A stretch of DNA of 64,000 bases from Cutaneotrichosporon cavernicola (taxonomy: Eukaryota; Basidiomycota; Tremellomycetes; Trichosporonales; Trichosporonaceae): contig NC_083397.1 of assembly GCF_030864355.1 (NCBI RefSeq), forward strand, positions 2,046,001-2,110,000, given 5' to 3'. Of the stretch, positions 10,791-20,940 are shown in pieces. A program made the position numbers and the translations under genes. The notes beneath the pieces are model-generated. The model did no database searches. It was not told the DNA's origin and saw nothing but the letters and a program-made list of their open reading frames with translations. Each line of letters opens with the position of its first letter. The stretch's first letter is position 1.

Positions 10791-10804
10791 GAGTGTATTG
10801 CCGG

Positions 10805-10873
10805 CGATTCTGTGCGGACCGTAGACGGTAGTCTCGCGATTCTGATTCTGTGGGGACAGTAGACGGTAGTCTC
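10805..10873. repeat. 30-bp direct repeat, two copies
   Basis: GATTCTGTG-GGAC-GTAGACGGTAGTCTC occurs at 10805-10834 and 10844-10873 with two mismatches, immediately after the 45-bp array. Confidence 0.85.
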
Positions 10874-11041
10874 AGAGTTTCCCTGCTACCTGTATTGCAA
10901 GAATGCAAGACGCTTTGAATGCGGCCAATTGTGCGTTTGTGTAGGCTGACGAGATCGCATCAGACACAATTTCACGTACTGTATTCACTTCACCTGACCT
11001 GTCGAGTCAGTCATCCCCTCTGCGTGCTAAACGAGCAGCTG

Positions 11042-11047
11042 TATAAA
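11042..11047 (+). promoter_or_regulatory. TATA box of the 98-aa membrane protein gene
   Basis: TATAAA lies 64 bp upstream of ATG 11111 and is followed by a CT-rich leader (CTCTACTCTTCACC). Spacing and leader type match the minus-strand neighbour at 9412. Confidence 0.5.
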
Positions 11048-11110
11048 CCCGTCCGCCCGTTCTCTACTCTTCACCTCTACCTCTACTCTCTTATCTCCCA
11101 ACTTACCAAC

Positions 11111-11407
11111 ATGGCCAACCTCCCCACACCACAACACCTCACCACCGCCATGGGGCCCGCCTCAGCGTACGACGAGCCCGGGACCGACCGGCACCGCATC
11201 ATGGTCATTGTCGCCAGCATCGTCTGTGGAGGATTGGCACTCCTCATCATCCTCCTCCTCGCGTGCCAATACGTTGCGCGCAAGCGCTGGGTCCCCCGCA
11301 AGGCTCAGCGCGCTCGCCAGGCCGAGTACGATGCCGCGGCCACCGCTGTGCTCGTGTATGTCGCTGGGCTTAACCGCGAGGAGCGTGCGCTCAACAACAT
11401 GGTCTAA
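11111..11407 (+). CDS. Small single-pass membrane protein, 98 aa, unrecognised
   Basis: Starts MANLPTPQHLTTAMGPASAY, with an acidic patch, then one long hydrophobic segment (about residues 32-54: MVIVASIVCGGLALLIILLL) and a basic stop-transfer (ARKRWVPRKAQRARQ). A predicted amphipathic tail (EYDAAATAVLVYVAGLNREE) follows. The positive-inside rule gives an N-out, C-in protein. Just after the stop, GTGAGT (about 11430) and a CTGACTCCAG acceptor (about 11474) suggest a 3' UTR intron. A TATA box is well placed. It has the same overall plan as the three small proteins to its left, but I see no sequence similarity among them. Function unknown. Confidence 0.6.
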   Translation: MANLPTPQHLTTAMGPASAYDEPGTDRHRIMVIVASIVCGGLALLIILLLACQYVARKRWVPRKAQRARQAEYDAAATAVLVYVAGLNREERALNNMV

Positions 11408-11512
11408 TCTGGACTCGACGCATCGAATGTGAGTGACTCGACTCGTGTTAAAAGGCTGGCTCGCTGACTCCAGCATCGAGGCGTCAAACCCGTCAAGACC
11501 TCCGTGTATGTA

Positions 11513-11577
11513 ACATTAGAATTGTACATTAGAATTGTACATTAGAATTGTACATTAGAATTGTACATTAGAATTGT
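11513..11577. repeat. 13-bp tandem array, five copies
   Basis: ACATTAGAATTGT repeats five times with no mismatch between the 98-aa membrane protein gene and the lipase-like gene. It lies in the presumed 3' flank. Confidence 0.95.
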
Positions 11578-11695
11578 ATCAGTTGACGAATGTAAATGCT
11601 CCCGCCCAACTCACAATGCAAAAGGCTTGGCATTTTTGATATCCTAACAACTGGATGGTGATCATGTACAACTGCGCACGGCAGCAACCGCGAGG

Positions 11696-14600
11696 TTACT
11701 TGTCGCTGTTCGAGTCCTCCCTCTCCATGCCGAAGACGGCCTCGGCACGGCGGCGGCGGTACATCTCTTCTGGGTCGAGGCTGTGTACGCTCTGCGGTAC
11801 GAGGCCGGCCGCCTGGAGTGCGGGCGAGGCGGCACGCGCACCCGCCACAGCAGCCTTGACGATGGGGTTGGTGCTGTGCGGCTGGAGGGAGGGCGCCGGA
11901 GTGCCGCGTCTCGCGGCTGTGGGCGCGTACAGCGACGTGGCGGGCGTTTTTGAGAAGGCGATTGGTCCGCGGTTGGCGGCTGCCGGCCGTGAGAAGAGGC
12001 CAAACGACATCGTGCCCTTAGGCTGGGCGGGTGTCGATGGGAGAACGATGCGGCCCACTGGTGGCGTTTGTAACACCACGGTCTCGCCCGACGAGCCAGA
12101 GTCATCCGTGCTATCAAAGTTGGGAACACTGTTCTCGCGCTTGAGCACGTCGCCTGATGGCCGTCGTGGCACCGGGTTGAATTGCGACGGCGGCGGCGTG
12201 CGCTTCTTCATCTTGGGCGTGAACGAGATAATGTTGTCCATGTTGTCCTCGTTGTCCGAGTTGCCTGGCCCAAAGTCCATGCCGAGGTCTGCGTCGCCAA
12301 CCACCTGGTCCTTCCGTGTGTGCGTGTACTCGCGTACAGGCTTGACGTGTCGCGAGCGCAGCGGCGACGGCAGGCTGTCCTGCGCCGACGTGACAGGCGC
12401 ATCCGGCTTGAAGGCCGCACGTGCGGCAGCGTGGGCCGCAGCGACTTCCTCCTTGTCCTTCTCGACCAGGCGCGCACGCTCAAACGACTCGTCGATCCAG
12501 TCGGCCATCTCGACCAGTACTGGGTCAATCTCGCGCATAAGCGACGACATCTGCATGAAGCCGTGGCCCCAGCCCTCGATGATGCGCATCTGCACCCAGT
12601 CCTCGTCCGTCTCCCTCAGGATGTGGTCAGGCGGTTCCTCGTTGGGCTTGCCCGTCGTCATCCGTAACCCCTCGCCATGCTTGCTGCTCTTGTTGTCGCC
12701 CGGGTTAGCGGCGTGCGCCCGGCGGGTACGCTTCGCTTCACGGAGCTTACCCGCAAAGATGACAGTGTCGTCAACGAATGGGTCACGCTCACCGCAGATA
12801 AGGTACACGGGTGGGAAGTGCGCCAGGTTCTGGGGAGGAGAGAGGATAGGCGAGATGTAGTAGTCGGTCTCGAAGTCTGGGCAGCGCTGGGGACCGATAT
12901 AGAGAATGGCCATGGCGCGCATCATCGACGGCGAGATGACACGGTCCTGGAAGTATCCGACACGACTTGTCATGGTAAGCCTCGTGGCAAACGGCGCCTT
13001 CTTGACCGGCTTCGGGGTGGTCGGTACGACGGCCCCGTCCGCCACGTCGTCAGCGGAGGGCGTGGGCTGGGGAGAGGTCGACAGGATACCGTCTGTGAAG
13101 CGTTCGTCGGCAAACACTCCCGGCGTCTTGACGCGCTCCGCCAAGCACTTGTCCGCGTCGTTGCGGCAGTCTATCGAGGACTCGTCCTCGTCGTCCGACG
13201 ACATGACGTCTGACAGGCCATCTGAAAACTCGCTGTCCTCCCGCGACGCGAACCAGCCAGACTCTGTCCGCTTGGTGAGCGGTCTGGTCGCAGTCATCGA
13301 TCTCCGCGGCTGCGGCTTTGAATCCGACGAGCGAGGTGTCATGCCGAGGCCGAACTTTGAGCTGATCGAGTGGGCCCAGCTCTTGCGCGACTTTGCGGTC
13401 GGGCGCTTGGGCTTGCTGACGTCGTCGACCACGGACAATGGCGACTTGTGGCGCAAGTGGTCCTTGCCGTGGACGAGACCCGGAATGTGCACCTCGGATT
13501 GCTCGGTCTGGAGCACACGTAAGTTGGTGGGCGACATCCACGAGGTGTAGTTGAAGTCAAGGGCGGGGTAGGCTAGGATCATAGCCACAGGCCGCGTGAT
13601 GTGCTTGTGGTGCTCGAGAATGCGGTTCATGATGGTCGCGCATATGTTCCCGCCGCTGATGGTTAGTTCTGAAATGAAGGGCTGAACTTACGCAGAGTCG
13701 CCGGTGAGGACGACACCGAGGTGACGGCTCTTGATGCCGATCACGGCACCCTTGGTGTCCGTGATTGTGCGGTAGGCGTCAATGCCCTCCTCGATAGCCC
13801 AAGGGTAAGGGTACTCTGGGGCCTTGCCATAGTCGATGCTCAGAATCGGTTTGCCTGTGCGGATCGCCCAGGTGCGCAGGCGCTCCTCGTGACATTCGGG
13901 ACCCATAGCAATAAAGCCGCCACCAGGGAAATCCATAACAAGCTCCGTCGCTCTCGCAAGTTGCTTCTCAGTGCCGTTGAAGAACAACATGGCCTTGACG
14001 GGCGGGTTGTTGGCTCGTGACGATGTAGGAGGGCGATGGATGTAAACATAGCGTACGATGGGGACCTTGGGCAGGTGCAGCTTGATGAAGCCGCGGAGCT
14101 GGACATTAGAGACGCACGGCCCGAGTGACTCACGTAGGGGTTGTTGTATGTCTTCTCCCAGGTGGTGCGCAACATTTCGACGCTGCACAAGGCACGGTAA
14201 CGTCGGAGCTGGTGGAATTAGAGTTGTTCCGATAGCGGATGGGTCAAGACGCCTCGCACGACGTACCACTTCATCACCCTCCGAGGCCCACAGCAAGTAG
14301 TAGACACCAAACACGAGGCTGGAAATGTCCTTGAGCCACTTTGGCCTGATCGACATGGCGGACGCGAACCCTGCGTCTAGTGCCGTGTTGACATAAGTGG
14401 CGCGGTAGTAGGATCTTGAGTACTGTTTTTGTCAATCTATATCCGGGCCCAAGAGAGATGAGATTTACGAACCATGTTTGCTAATGGTTCTGGTGCTGAA
14501 TGGTGTGAGCATTATTCTGATGATTGATGACTGATGGGTGGCAAGTTGAAGTTTAGTATCAACTCACCTCCGATTCCTAAGAGATCGTCAAGGTGACGCA

Positions 14601-14967
14601 GGGCATACACAATGGTCAGGGTTCCCAGAATGAGCTGATAGGGTGTGAACGACTCTGCGCGTCAGCGTTGCCCCCTCTTCCCTCTCCTCGCCTATCGCCC
14701 ATCGCGCGCAGACGTACTCAGCCTAACGTTAAAATTGGACATCCAGCGTGGTCCGCTACGGCGCGCGACGAGCAACGCCCATACTCTCCGCCACCATGTA
14801 CGGGAATACGTCACGTCGCGAGGCGGGACGCGTGCGATCCGGCGCCTTCCCGCGCCCATCGCGCTCCCGTCACCCTTGTACAGTCGCCATACCCAGAAGA
14901 AGAGGACGAGGAAGATCTGGGTACGGCGTACAGTGGGGGAAGGGCGGCCGAAGACGTGGTCGAGCAT
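11696..14967 (-). CDS. Hormone-sensitive-lipase-type alpha/beta hydrolase
   Basis: Esterase/lipase of the HSL (alpha/beta-hydrolase-3) family, probably acting on acylglycerols or sterol esters. ATG 14967 opens an exon with a hydrophobic N-terminal segment (TQIFLVLFFWVWRLY). Short exons then give SFTPYQLILGTLTIVYALRHL, a YYRATYVNTALDAGFA block and EMLRTTWEKTYNNPYLRGF. The oxyanion region reads DFPGGGF where HGGGF is usual. The nucleophile motif GDSAGGN is rebuilt across an intron near 13685; the acid is probably Asp in GERDPFVDD and the base His in GWGHGFM. From 13630 to 11696 the frame is uninterrupted (644 codons) and carries long Ser/Pro/acidic insertions between catalytic elements and a disordered C-tail. 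Total length is about 950 residues. The exact border of the exon around 14210-14260 was chosen to give DEVLRRYRALC. Catalytic identity is firm; the substrate is unknown. Confidence 0.88.
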
Positions 14968-15507
14968 GGCTACGGCGCAGGCAACGGCGTGCGCACCCCG
15001 AGAACTGTTGCGGGGGCGGTGGGTAATGCGGAGGTGGAGGAGAGGTTGTCAGGGGATTGGAGATTGGTTTGATGGAGAGGTGTGAATGAGAATGTGAATG
15101 AGAATGAGATGAATGAGATGAATGTCTCGGTTGAATGAATGAGCTGGTTGCAACGAGTTGAGAAATGAGCGCTGAGTGTGGTTATAGAGTGGAGCACGCT
15201 CTCACCTCCCCGCTTGTGACCGTGCCTCTCAACTTGAACTTGCATAAACCCGGCTAAAGCTTCTTCCGACCCGCATCACTCGCCTAATCCCACCTAATCC
15301 CTTATTATTAAGGTACTCTAATCTCTTTACTAATTTCCTAATGATCATTTCGATTAGTTGTCAAGGACACTGATTAGATTGGATGGTCTGATTCACGTGG
15401 CATGTGTATTGACCATGAATGACGTATGGCATTGTCGGTCAACGAGTGTTCTCAGTTGACACGTCTCTTCATTAGATCTTTAACCTTGTGACTTCCACTC
15501 TCAAACC
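14968..15507. promoter_or_regulatory. Divergent promoter region, lipase and Nudix genes
   Basis: 540 bp between divergent starts, AT-richer than its surroundings near 15300-15480. Only short shadow frames. No repeat or RNA gene was noticed. Confidence 0.45.
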
Positions 15508-16577
15508 ATGAAGCAAACTCCGCGCCACGTAGCCGTCGCCATTCCCTTCTGCCCCGCGACCCACCGCGTCCTCCTCATCACCTCACGCAAGCATCCAAAT
15601 CTCTGGATCCGTGGGTCTGGTCCTTTCAGCCCGTTTCACCCACTGACACTCCACTGATCGGTTGATCCACATCCCGCTTAACCCCTTCCATATCCGCATC
15701 CCGTCACTGCGACCCTGGCCCCTATCCGCATCCACGGTTCGGCCTATCCTATTATCCTATTACAGTTCCAAAGGGTGGCGTTGATAACGGCGAGACTTCG
15801 GGGCAGGCGGCTGCACGCGAGGCGCAGGAAGAAGGTGAGTTTGTGATTATCATTTGTGGCAGTGGACTTGGAATTGGCGGGTGGCGGTGGCCAACATTGC
15901 TTTTGAATGTTGTTTGGAGCACTTGGGTTATGGGTCACGGACTGTTGATATGTGCATACGTGGATCGACGGTCTTCTGTGGACCCGTGGCGATCATCAGT
16001 GCTTTCCACGTTAGACTTTGACCTGGTAACCGCTGTCAACTGCTCATCACAACCTGCGCCCAAACCCACGCACTGTCCATGCGCCATCCTCTACCTATCA
16101 GCTTGAAAACGCAAGCAGCATCCCCCATCCATCTGGACATGTACTGACAGCAGGCGGCCTCCCCATCCCCCATGCAATCTCAGACGAGCTAAACGCACAT
16201 CAGCCCCTCGCGCCGCCCGGCAAGCGCCAGGAGATCTGGCACGCGCACGCGCTCGAGATGGCGAGCGAGGACCTGGACGCAGTCTGGTGCGTTGGAGGGA
16301 GTTTGGAGGGAGGTTGGAGGGAGGTTGGAGGGAGGTTGGAGGGAGGTTGGAGGGAGGCTGGAGGCTGGGTAGAGCTGACAGTAGGCTCGAGCAGGGCCAG
16401 CGCGAACGCGGGTGGTTCACGGCCAAGGAAGTGATCAAGGCCCTGGAGAAGTGGGGCCCACTCGTCGAGGGAGAGGGGGATATGAGTCGCGGCGCGCCGA
16501 AGAAGAAGGCTATCAAGAGTGATGCCATGCTCCGGGCGTTCCGGGCGTTTCTCTTGCGGTATGGGTGGGAGACGTAA
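15508..16577 (+). CDS. Nudix hydrolase, diphosphoinositol-polyphosphate phosphohydrolase type
   Basis: Four exons (15508-15610, 15766-15834, 16154-16286, 16385-16577) give 165 residues starting MKQTPRHVAVAIPFCPATHR. A complete Nudix box is split by introns: GGVDNGETSGQAAAREAQEE followed by GGL, which fits GX5EX7REUXEEXGU. WILPKGG before the box and the compact length point to the DIPP/Aps1/Ddp1 group that hydrolyses diphosphoinositol polyphosphates and diadenosine polyphosphates. The EIWHAHALEM strand and a Trp-bearing C-terminal helix (GWFTAKEVIKALEKWGP) follow. A basic KKKAIKSD segment lies near the end. The third intron contains a tandem repeat. The gene ends 117 bp from the convergent SRP72 stop. 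Confidence 0.85.
16288..16362. repeat. 11-12 bp tandem repeat inside a Nudix intron
   Basis: About six copies of a GGAGGGAGGTT-type unit occupy most of the 98-nt third intron of the Nudix gene (16287-16384). Copy-number change here would alter intron length without touching exons. Confidence 0.85.
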
Positions 16578-16693
16578 AGTGAGCTGGAGTGTCCAATCCA
16601 ACAGCCAGAGCCGGCTCGGTTTATTAGATCTGGTGCATGCAAGATAATCGCAGACTCTGCTATTCTTGACTCGTGAGAGTCCATCACTGGCTA

Positions 16694-18009
16694 CTACTTT
16701 TTCTTGCCCTTCTTCTTGTTATGCCCGCCACCACCACCACCACCTCCTCCTCCGCCGCCGCCACCGCTAGTGGACCCCTGCGTCCCGAGCCCCGTCAGCT
16801 CCTTCTTCTTCTTCCCCGTAGCCGGGGCGAATGACGCGCGCTGGCGCAGCGGCAACCACCGGTCAGGATCCTCGGTGAACGGCTTCCCCTCCACCGCGCC
16901 CTTGGGCAGCTTGTGGCGCGGCTTGGTACGCTTGACCTTCTCCAGAGCGGAGGTCGACGCGACGGGCTTGGGCGCTGTGCCGCGCGTAGCCCACCCAATC
17001 GGCACGGAGGGGACGTATGTCTCGAGCTCGCCTGCGCTGGGCGTTATGGCTGGCAGGCCAGCAGTTGGGTTCTCGACCGCGGGCGCAGAGAGATGCGACG
17101 TGTAGTCGCGCGTGATGAAGGCGAGCTGGGTTGCGGTGGCAGCCTGGTTCGTGCGGATGTCGTCGTATTCCGACGTGGCCTGGGGTTAGCTACCAAGTTG
17201 AGTGAGGAGCTGGACGTAGAAAGACGCCTTGACTCACAGGAGGGGCACCGCTCAGAAGGTCATCATAAAGCGTTTGCGCAGTGTCAAACTCGCCGAGACG
17301 GTAGCGCTGGGGTCAGCGGACATTGATTTGTTTGAATGTAACGGCGATTCAACTGGTTTGAATGCAACAGCATGATCCAACTAGGCGAATCAACAACAAG
17401 AAACTCACAACCTGGGCCTCAAGATGCTCCTCGCGCCTACCGCGTGTCTTGATCTCCTGGATCTGCTGGAGTGCATCACGCTCCCGGTGCAGCCTGTAGA
17501 GGCAGTACGCGCGTTCGAACTGCAGCTGAGCCGGAGAGGGAGGGTTCTCGACGAGGTCGAGGGCGGCAGCGTAGTTGTCCGTGTGGAGGTGGAGGAAGAG
17601 GAGGGTCTGGAAGGCCGAGGCCGATGCCGCGTCGAGGGCGAGGACTGGGGTTAGCCAACACCAACTGATCGCATCTCTAAGCGAGTTGAGAAGGGATAGA
17701 GCAGGAGAGTCTAGCTTGCGTTTCCCGCTCCATTCCCCTCTACTACAGCTCCCACTCCTCCCATCCTTCAATCTCCCTCCCCCTCCCTCTCCCTCCTACC
17801 CCCGACCCAACCCACTCACTCTGCTTGCAAGTCTTCTTGGCATTGTCGAAGAAGCCGTCATTCACCTGATCCGTGAGGGCGCGATAGAGGCGGGGAAGAC
17901 GCTCGCTAGCGGGTCTAGGGGGCCGCGGCGTAAACTTGCGTTTGCCGTCCACGATCTGGATAACCCCCTTAGTCGGCTGCTGGACTTTGGCCTGCTTCTT
18001 GGGCGGCAT
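16694..18009 (-). CDS. SRP72: Signal recognition particle subunit SRP72, unusually short
   Basis: Protein of the signal recognition particle that binds SRP RNA with SRP68. The first exon encodes MPPKKQAKVQQPTKGVIQ and LYRALTDQVNDGFFDNAKKTC; the second gives ILALDAASASAFQTLLF and FERAYCLYRL, typical first TPRs. A small third exon adds RYRLGEFDTAQTLYDDLL. The fourth exon (about 17180-16694) runs from EYDDIRTNQAA straight into the C-terminal RNA-binding block DPDRWLPLR and a Lys-rich tail after a 14-Gly run. Total about 325 residues, whereas the family usually has 550-670, so several hundred residues of central TPRs are absent. No frameshift or remnant of the missing part is visible. The upstream neighbour RRP41 is in tandem, about 140 bp away. 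Confidence 0.85.
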
Positions 18010-18149
18010 GATGGTTGCAGAGTCGGTCAGGCGACGTTGTTCGTTATGGATCAAGCCAGAGAGCAGCGGCAGGTTGGCTCACGTGGATATGACTGGGCTT
18101 AATTTGGTTCCGCTAATGCCTCTATACATATATACTACTACTACTAATC

Positions 18150-19214
18150 CTAGTCAACAGGCTGCGCCACGATTGTGGCGGCACTCATCCGGTCCACGAC
18201 CGCGCGGGTGTGGGCTTTAACCACAGCTTCCATCTCGACTTTGAGGACTGCGCACGCGTCCACGCCCAGCCGGAGCATGTCCTCGAACCGGTCGACGTGG
18301 AGGCGCGTCTCCATTTGCGCCAGGGTGACTTTACCGCTGGCAGGCAGAGATGCGACCACGAGTGCAGGGAGGTCGCTCTCCTCTGGAGCAGAGAGGTCTA
18401 GGAGGGCCTGCTTGAGGTGCAGTCCGACCGAGACAGCGGTCACGTAGTCGAGGAGGGCGATACCCGCGTCGATGAGGGCCAGAGTGACGGCGTTGATGGC
18501 TGTTGGGAGGATGCCTGGGGTCAGCGCGAGGACGGCCGAGCGGGGTGGAGGGTGTGAGGGGGGAGGGACAGAGGGATTAGGAGGAGCAATGTTAGGAGTA
18601 GTAAACGGAACGAGGCCGATTAGAGGCAAGCACCAAGCTTGGAGCGCAGGGTACGCAACCACTCACCTCCATCAGCCTGCAGCACCTGGACCTGGATAGC
18701 AATCTCTGAGCGTGGATACAGCTGTGTCTGGATCACAGGTTCGAATGTCTGCCGAATCGCCGCGGCGATCTCGACGAGACGTCTGGTGTCAGCTTATCAC
18801 TGCATTGCAGTTGCTCCATTCCGGTCAGCTGCTTCATTCAACTAGTTGAACCTGCAGCTATCCTCGATTGGGCCGGTTACTTTCCTCCAGCCTTAGACTC
18901 ACTTATCCCCCCGACTCTTCCCTCGCAACATGCCCTGCGCCCAGGGCGCAACCCCCACCTCGACAGTGACGACAGCGTGATCATGAGCCGCCCCGCTTCG
19001 CTGCCGCGGTTCGCGCGGACCATACACTGAGGCGAGGACGTGCGTGAGTCCCTGCGTGGCCGACGCGGACCCGTCGGCTTGCGGGTGTGGGTCGAGGGTG
19101 AATGCGCACGCGCGGAGCTCGTACGGTCGCCGGTTGTCGTGGCGGAGGCCTGGGTTAGCAAGGAGAGGGAAGAGGGAGCTCACCTGCGAGATTGAGGATC
19201 TCTGTCCTTGACAT
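18150..19214 (-). CDS. SKI6: Exosome complex component RRP41 (Ski6), RNase PH fold
   Basis: Ring subunit of the RNA exosome, needed for 3'-5' RNA decay and rRNA maturation. The spliced N-terminus reads MSRTEILNLAGLRHDNRRPYEL, matching Rrp41 in start and in the RPYELR segment. QADGSASATQG and ASVYGPREPR follow, then RRLVEIAAAIRQTFEPVI, TQLYPRSEIAIQVQVLQADGG and AVTLALIDAGIALLDYV. The C-terminal ALLPASG-like strand appears as VVASLPASGKVTL. Four exons; introns at about 19147-19181, near 18785-18900 and about 18515-18670. Length about 250 residues, normal for the family. As in other eukaryotic Rrp41 proteins, phosphorolytic activity is not expected (established knowledge). Confidence 0.93.
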
Positions 19215-19600
19215 GTTGTGAGTTGCTTGCCGTTGATAATTGGCGGAGAGTGGCCATGGTGGGGGGCGCAACTCAGTCAACATGACGCCCGCCCAGAACT
19301 TCTTAGGGAGGGGACCGGATAGGCGGGTGGAGGTGGGGTTTGGGCAGGGAGTGTGGGGGTGATAGGTGAGCCTAGTGAGGTGAGCCTGAGACTGAGCGAT
19401 AAAGTAGGAATGCATGAATGCATGAGTGCATGATTGCGAACAGTACTAGTGGATGGTATGTCATGAAGAGAAGAGAAGAGAAGCGAAGAGAAGAGAAGAG
19501 ATCAGAGCAGGTCCCGTCGTGGCCATGTTGTGGCGGGCCGGTAACCGACCACTGTTCGGGTAATCAAGTCCCAACTCTCATCTTCACGTTGACAACACCC
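19215..19600. promoter_or_regulatory. Divergent promoter region, RRP41 and RraA-like genes
   Basis: 386 bp. It includes an imperfect (GAAGA)n purine tract at 19465-19500 and short ATGCATGA-type repeats near 19407-19435. No gene is visible. Confidence 0.5.
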
Positions 19601-20875
19601 ATGGCTTCACGTCTCGACCACCATAAACGACAGCTCACAATGCCAGGCATCGCACTTGCCAAGCGTCTCGTCAACCTCTCGACGTGCGAGGTGGGTAGTG
19701 TAGGGCCATGGGCCGGCGGAAGCTGGCCACTGCTACGTGTGATATTCCTCCGGCCACTGCTACGTGTGATAGCGGATGGGGAAGGGCCGCTCGATGATCG
19801 TATCGCGACACTCTCTCTTCTCTCCTCCCGCCTCTACCTGTCGATGCCTCACCTGCTATCCGTCCATCTACTCCATGCTCCGGGCCCCGCCCCCGCTCTT
19901 GCGCTCACTCACACTCGCCCACTCGCTCACACCAGATCTCAGACGCGCTCATCAAAATGGGCGTCTCGCACGGCGGTCTAATCCCCGACATCAAGATGTA
20001 TTCCCCCCTCTACGAGGCCGGCGAGACACGTATCGCCGGGCCCGCGTTCACTGTCGAGGAAAGTACTTCACAATCAGAGTTGCAGTAGAGTCCCGCCCGT
20101 TTGGTTGGTTTCGCTGATACCAGATGGTCCCATCCGCGCACCCCGACAAGAGCAAGCCCGCCACGCACTTTGTTGATGCGTGTCCGTCGGGACACGTTAT
20201 CGTCATGCAGACGCCGCTGGGTGAGTCTGATCTCGGCATGGACTCTGGGCGTGGACTCTGGGCGTGGACTCTGGGCGTGTACCATCAAAGGGTCAGCGCA
20301 CGCCGTGCTTCAACTCGGTTCTTGATTCGTCACGTCTCTCCCATATCCCCGGTCACCCCCTCCCCTCCGCCTCCCCGTCCAAACCCCTTTCCCCGCTCGC
20401 TCGCCCGCTCAGTCTGAAGCCTCGCGGACGCTCGCTCACGTCAGGCACCCGCTCCGGCTGCTGGGGCGGTCTAATGTCCACAGCCGCCAAGACAAAGGGT
20501 GTTGCCGGTGCGGTCCTCGACGGCGGCTGCCGCGACCTGAACGAACACCGTGCCGTCTCCTTCCCCGTCTTTGCACGGCACCACTCAACCCTCGGTCCTG
20601 GGACGTTTACCCGCGTCCGCGCCATCAACGTTCCACTTACGATCAATGTCGCGCCGCCCAACTCGGAACCCCCCTTCCCGGCCGCTACCGTCCATCCCGG
20701 CGACATTGTCGTTGCCGACCTCGACGGCGTTGTTGTTGTCCGTCCTGAGCAGGCCGAAGAAGTCCTCGCCCGCGCGGCGCCAGCTCACGAGGCGGATGAG
20801 AAAGTGCGCGCCGACTTGCTTCTCGGGAAGGGGGTCGCTGAGAGTATGCTCAAGCACCGCGGAAAGGCACCTTAA
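19601..20875 (+). CDS. RraA-type aldolase/decarboxylase
   Basis: Member of the RraA / 4-hydroxy-4-methyl-2-oxoglutarate aldolase family, metal-dependent retro-aldolases that often also decarboxylate oxaloacetate. Exon 1 gives MASRLDHHKRQLTMPGIA; later exons give ISDALIKMG, GETRIAGPAFT, MVPSAHPDKSKPATHF, VIVMQTPL and GVAGAVLDGGCRDLNEHR, whose D-x-x-x-R-D core supplies the metal and substrate ligands. FPVFARHHSTLGPGTF and HPGDIVVADLDGVVVVRP are family signatures. Three introns; the donor of the second (around 20055-20065) is uncertain. Start 19601 is preferred over the in-frame ATG at 19640 because it is first. The third intron holds a 13-bp repeat. About 245 residues. The physiological substrate in this fungus is unknown. 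Confidence 0.85.
20240..20278. repeat. 13-bp tandem repeat, three copies, in an intron
   Basis: GGACTCTGGGCGT occurs three times in a row inside the third intron of the RraA-like gene. Confidence 0.9.
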
Positions 20876-20940
20876 AACTCTCGTTCGATTTGATGCATGA
20901 TGATACACGGAAACTACAGACAGGACACACCGCCGCTCGG

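Larger units (their letters stand above)
10272..11110. other. Intergenic region with tandem repeats
   Basis: About 840 bp between two small membrane-protein genes on the plus strand. It holds the alternating 45-bp array (10620-10790), a two-copy 30-bp repeat (10805-10873) and a TATAAA box at 11042-11047, 64 bp before the next ATG. No protein-like frame is convincing. Confidence 0.6.

Noticed and set aside
8407..11407. The four small membrane genes as tandem paralogues
   Set aside because: Pairwise comparison by eye shows only shared hydrophobicity, not alignable sequence, so paralogy is not claimed.
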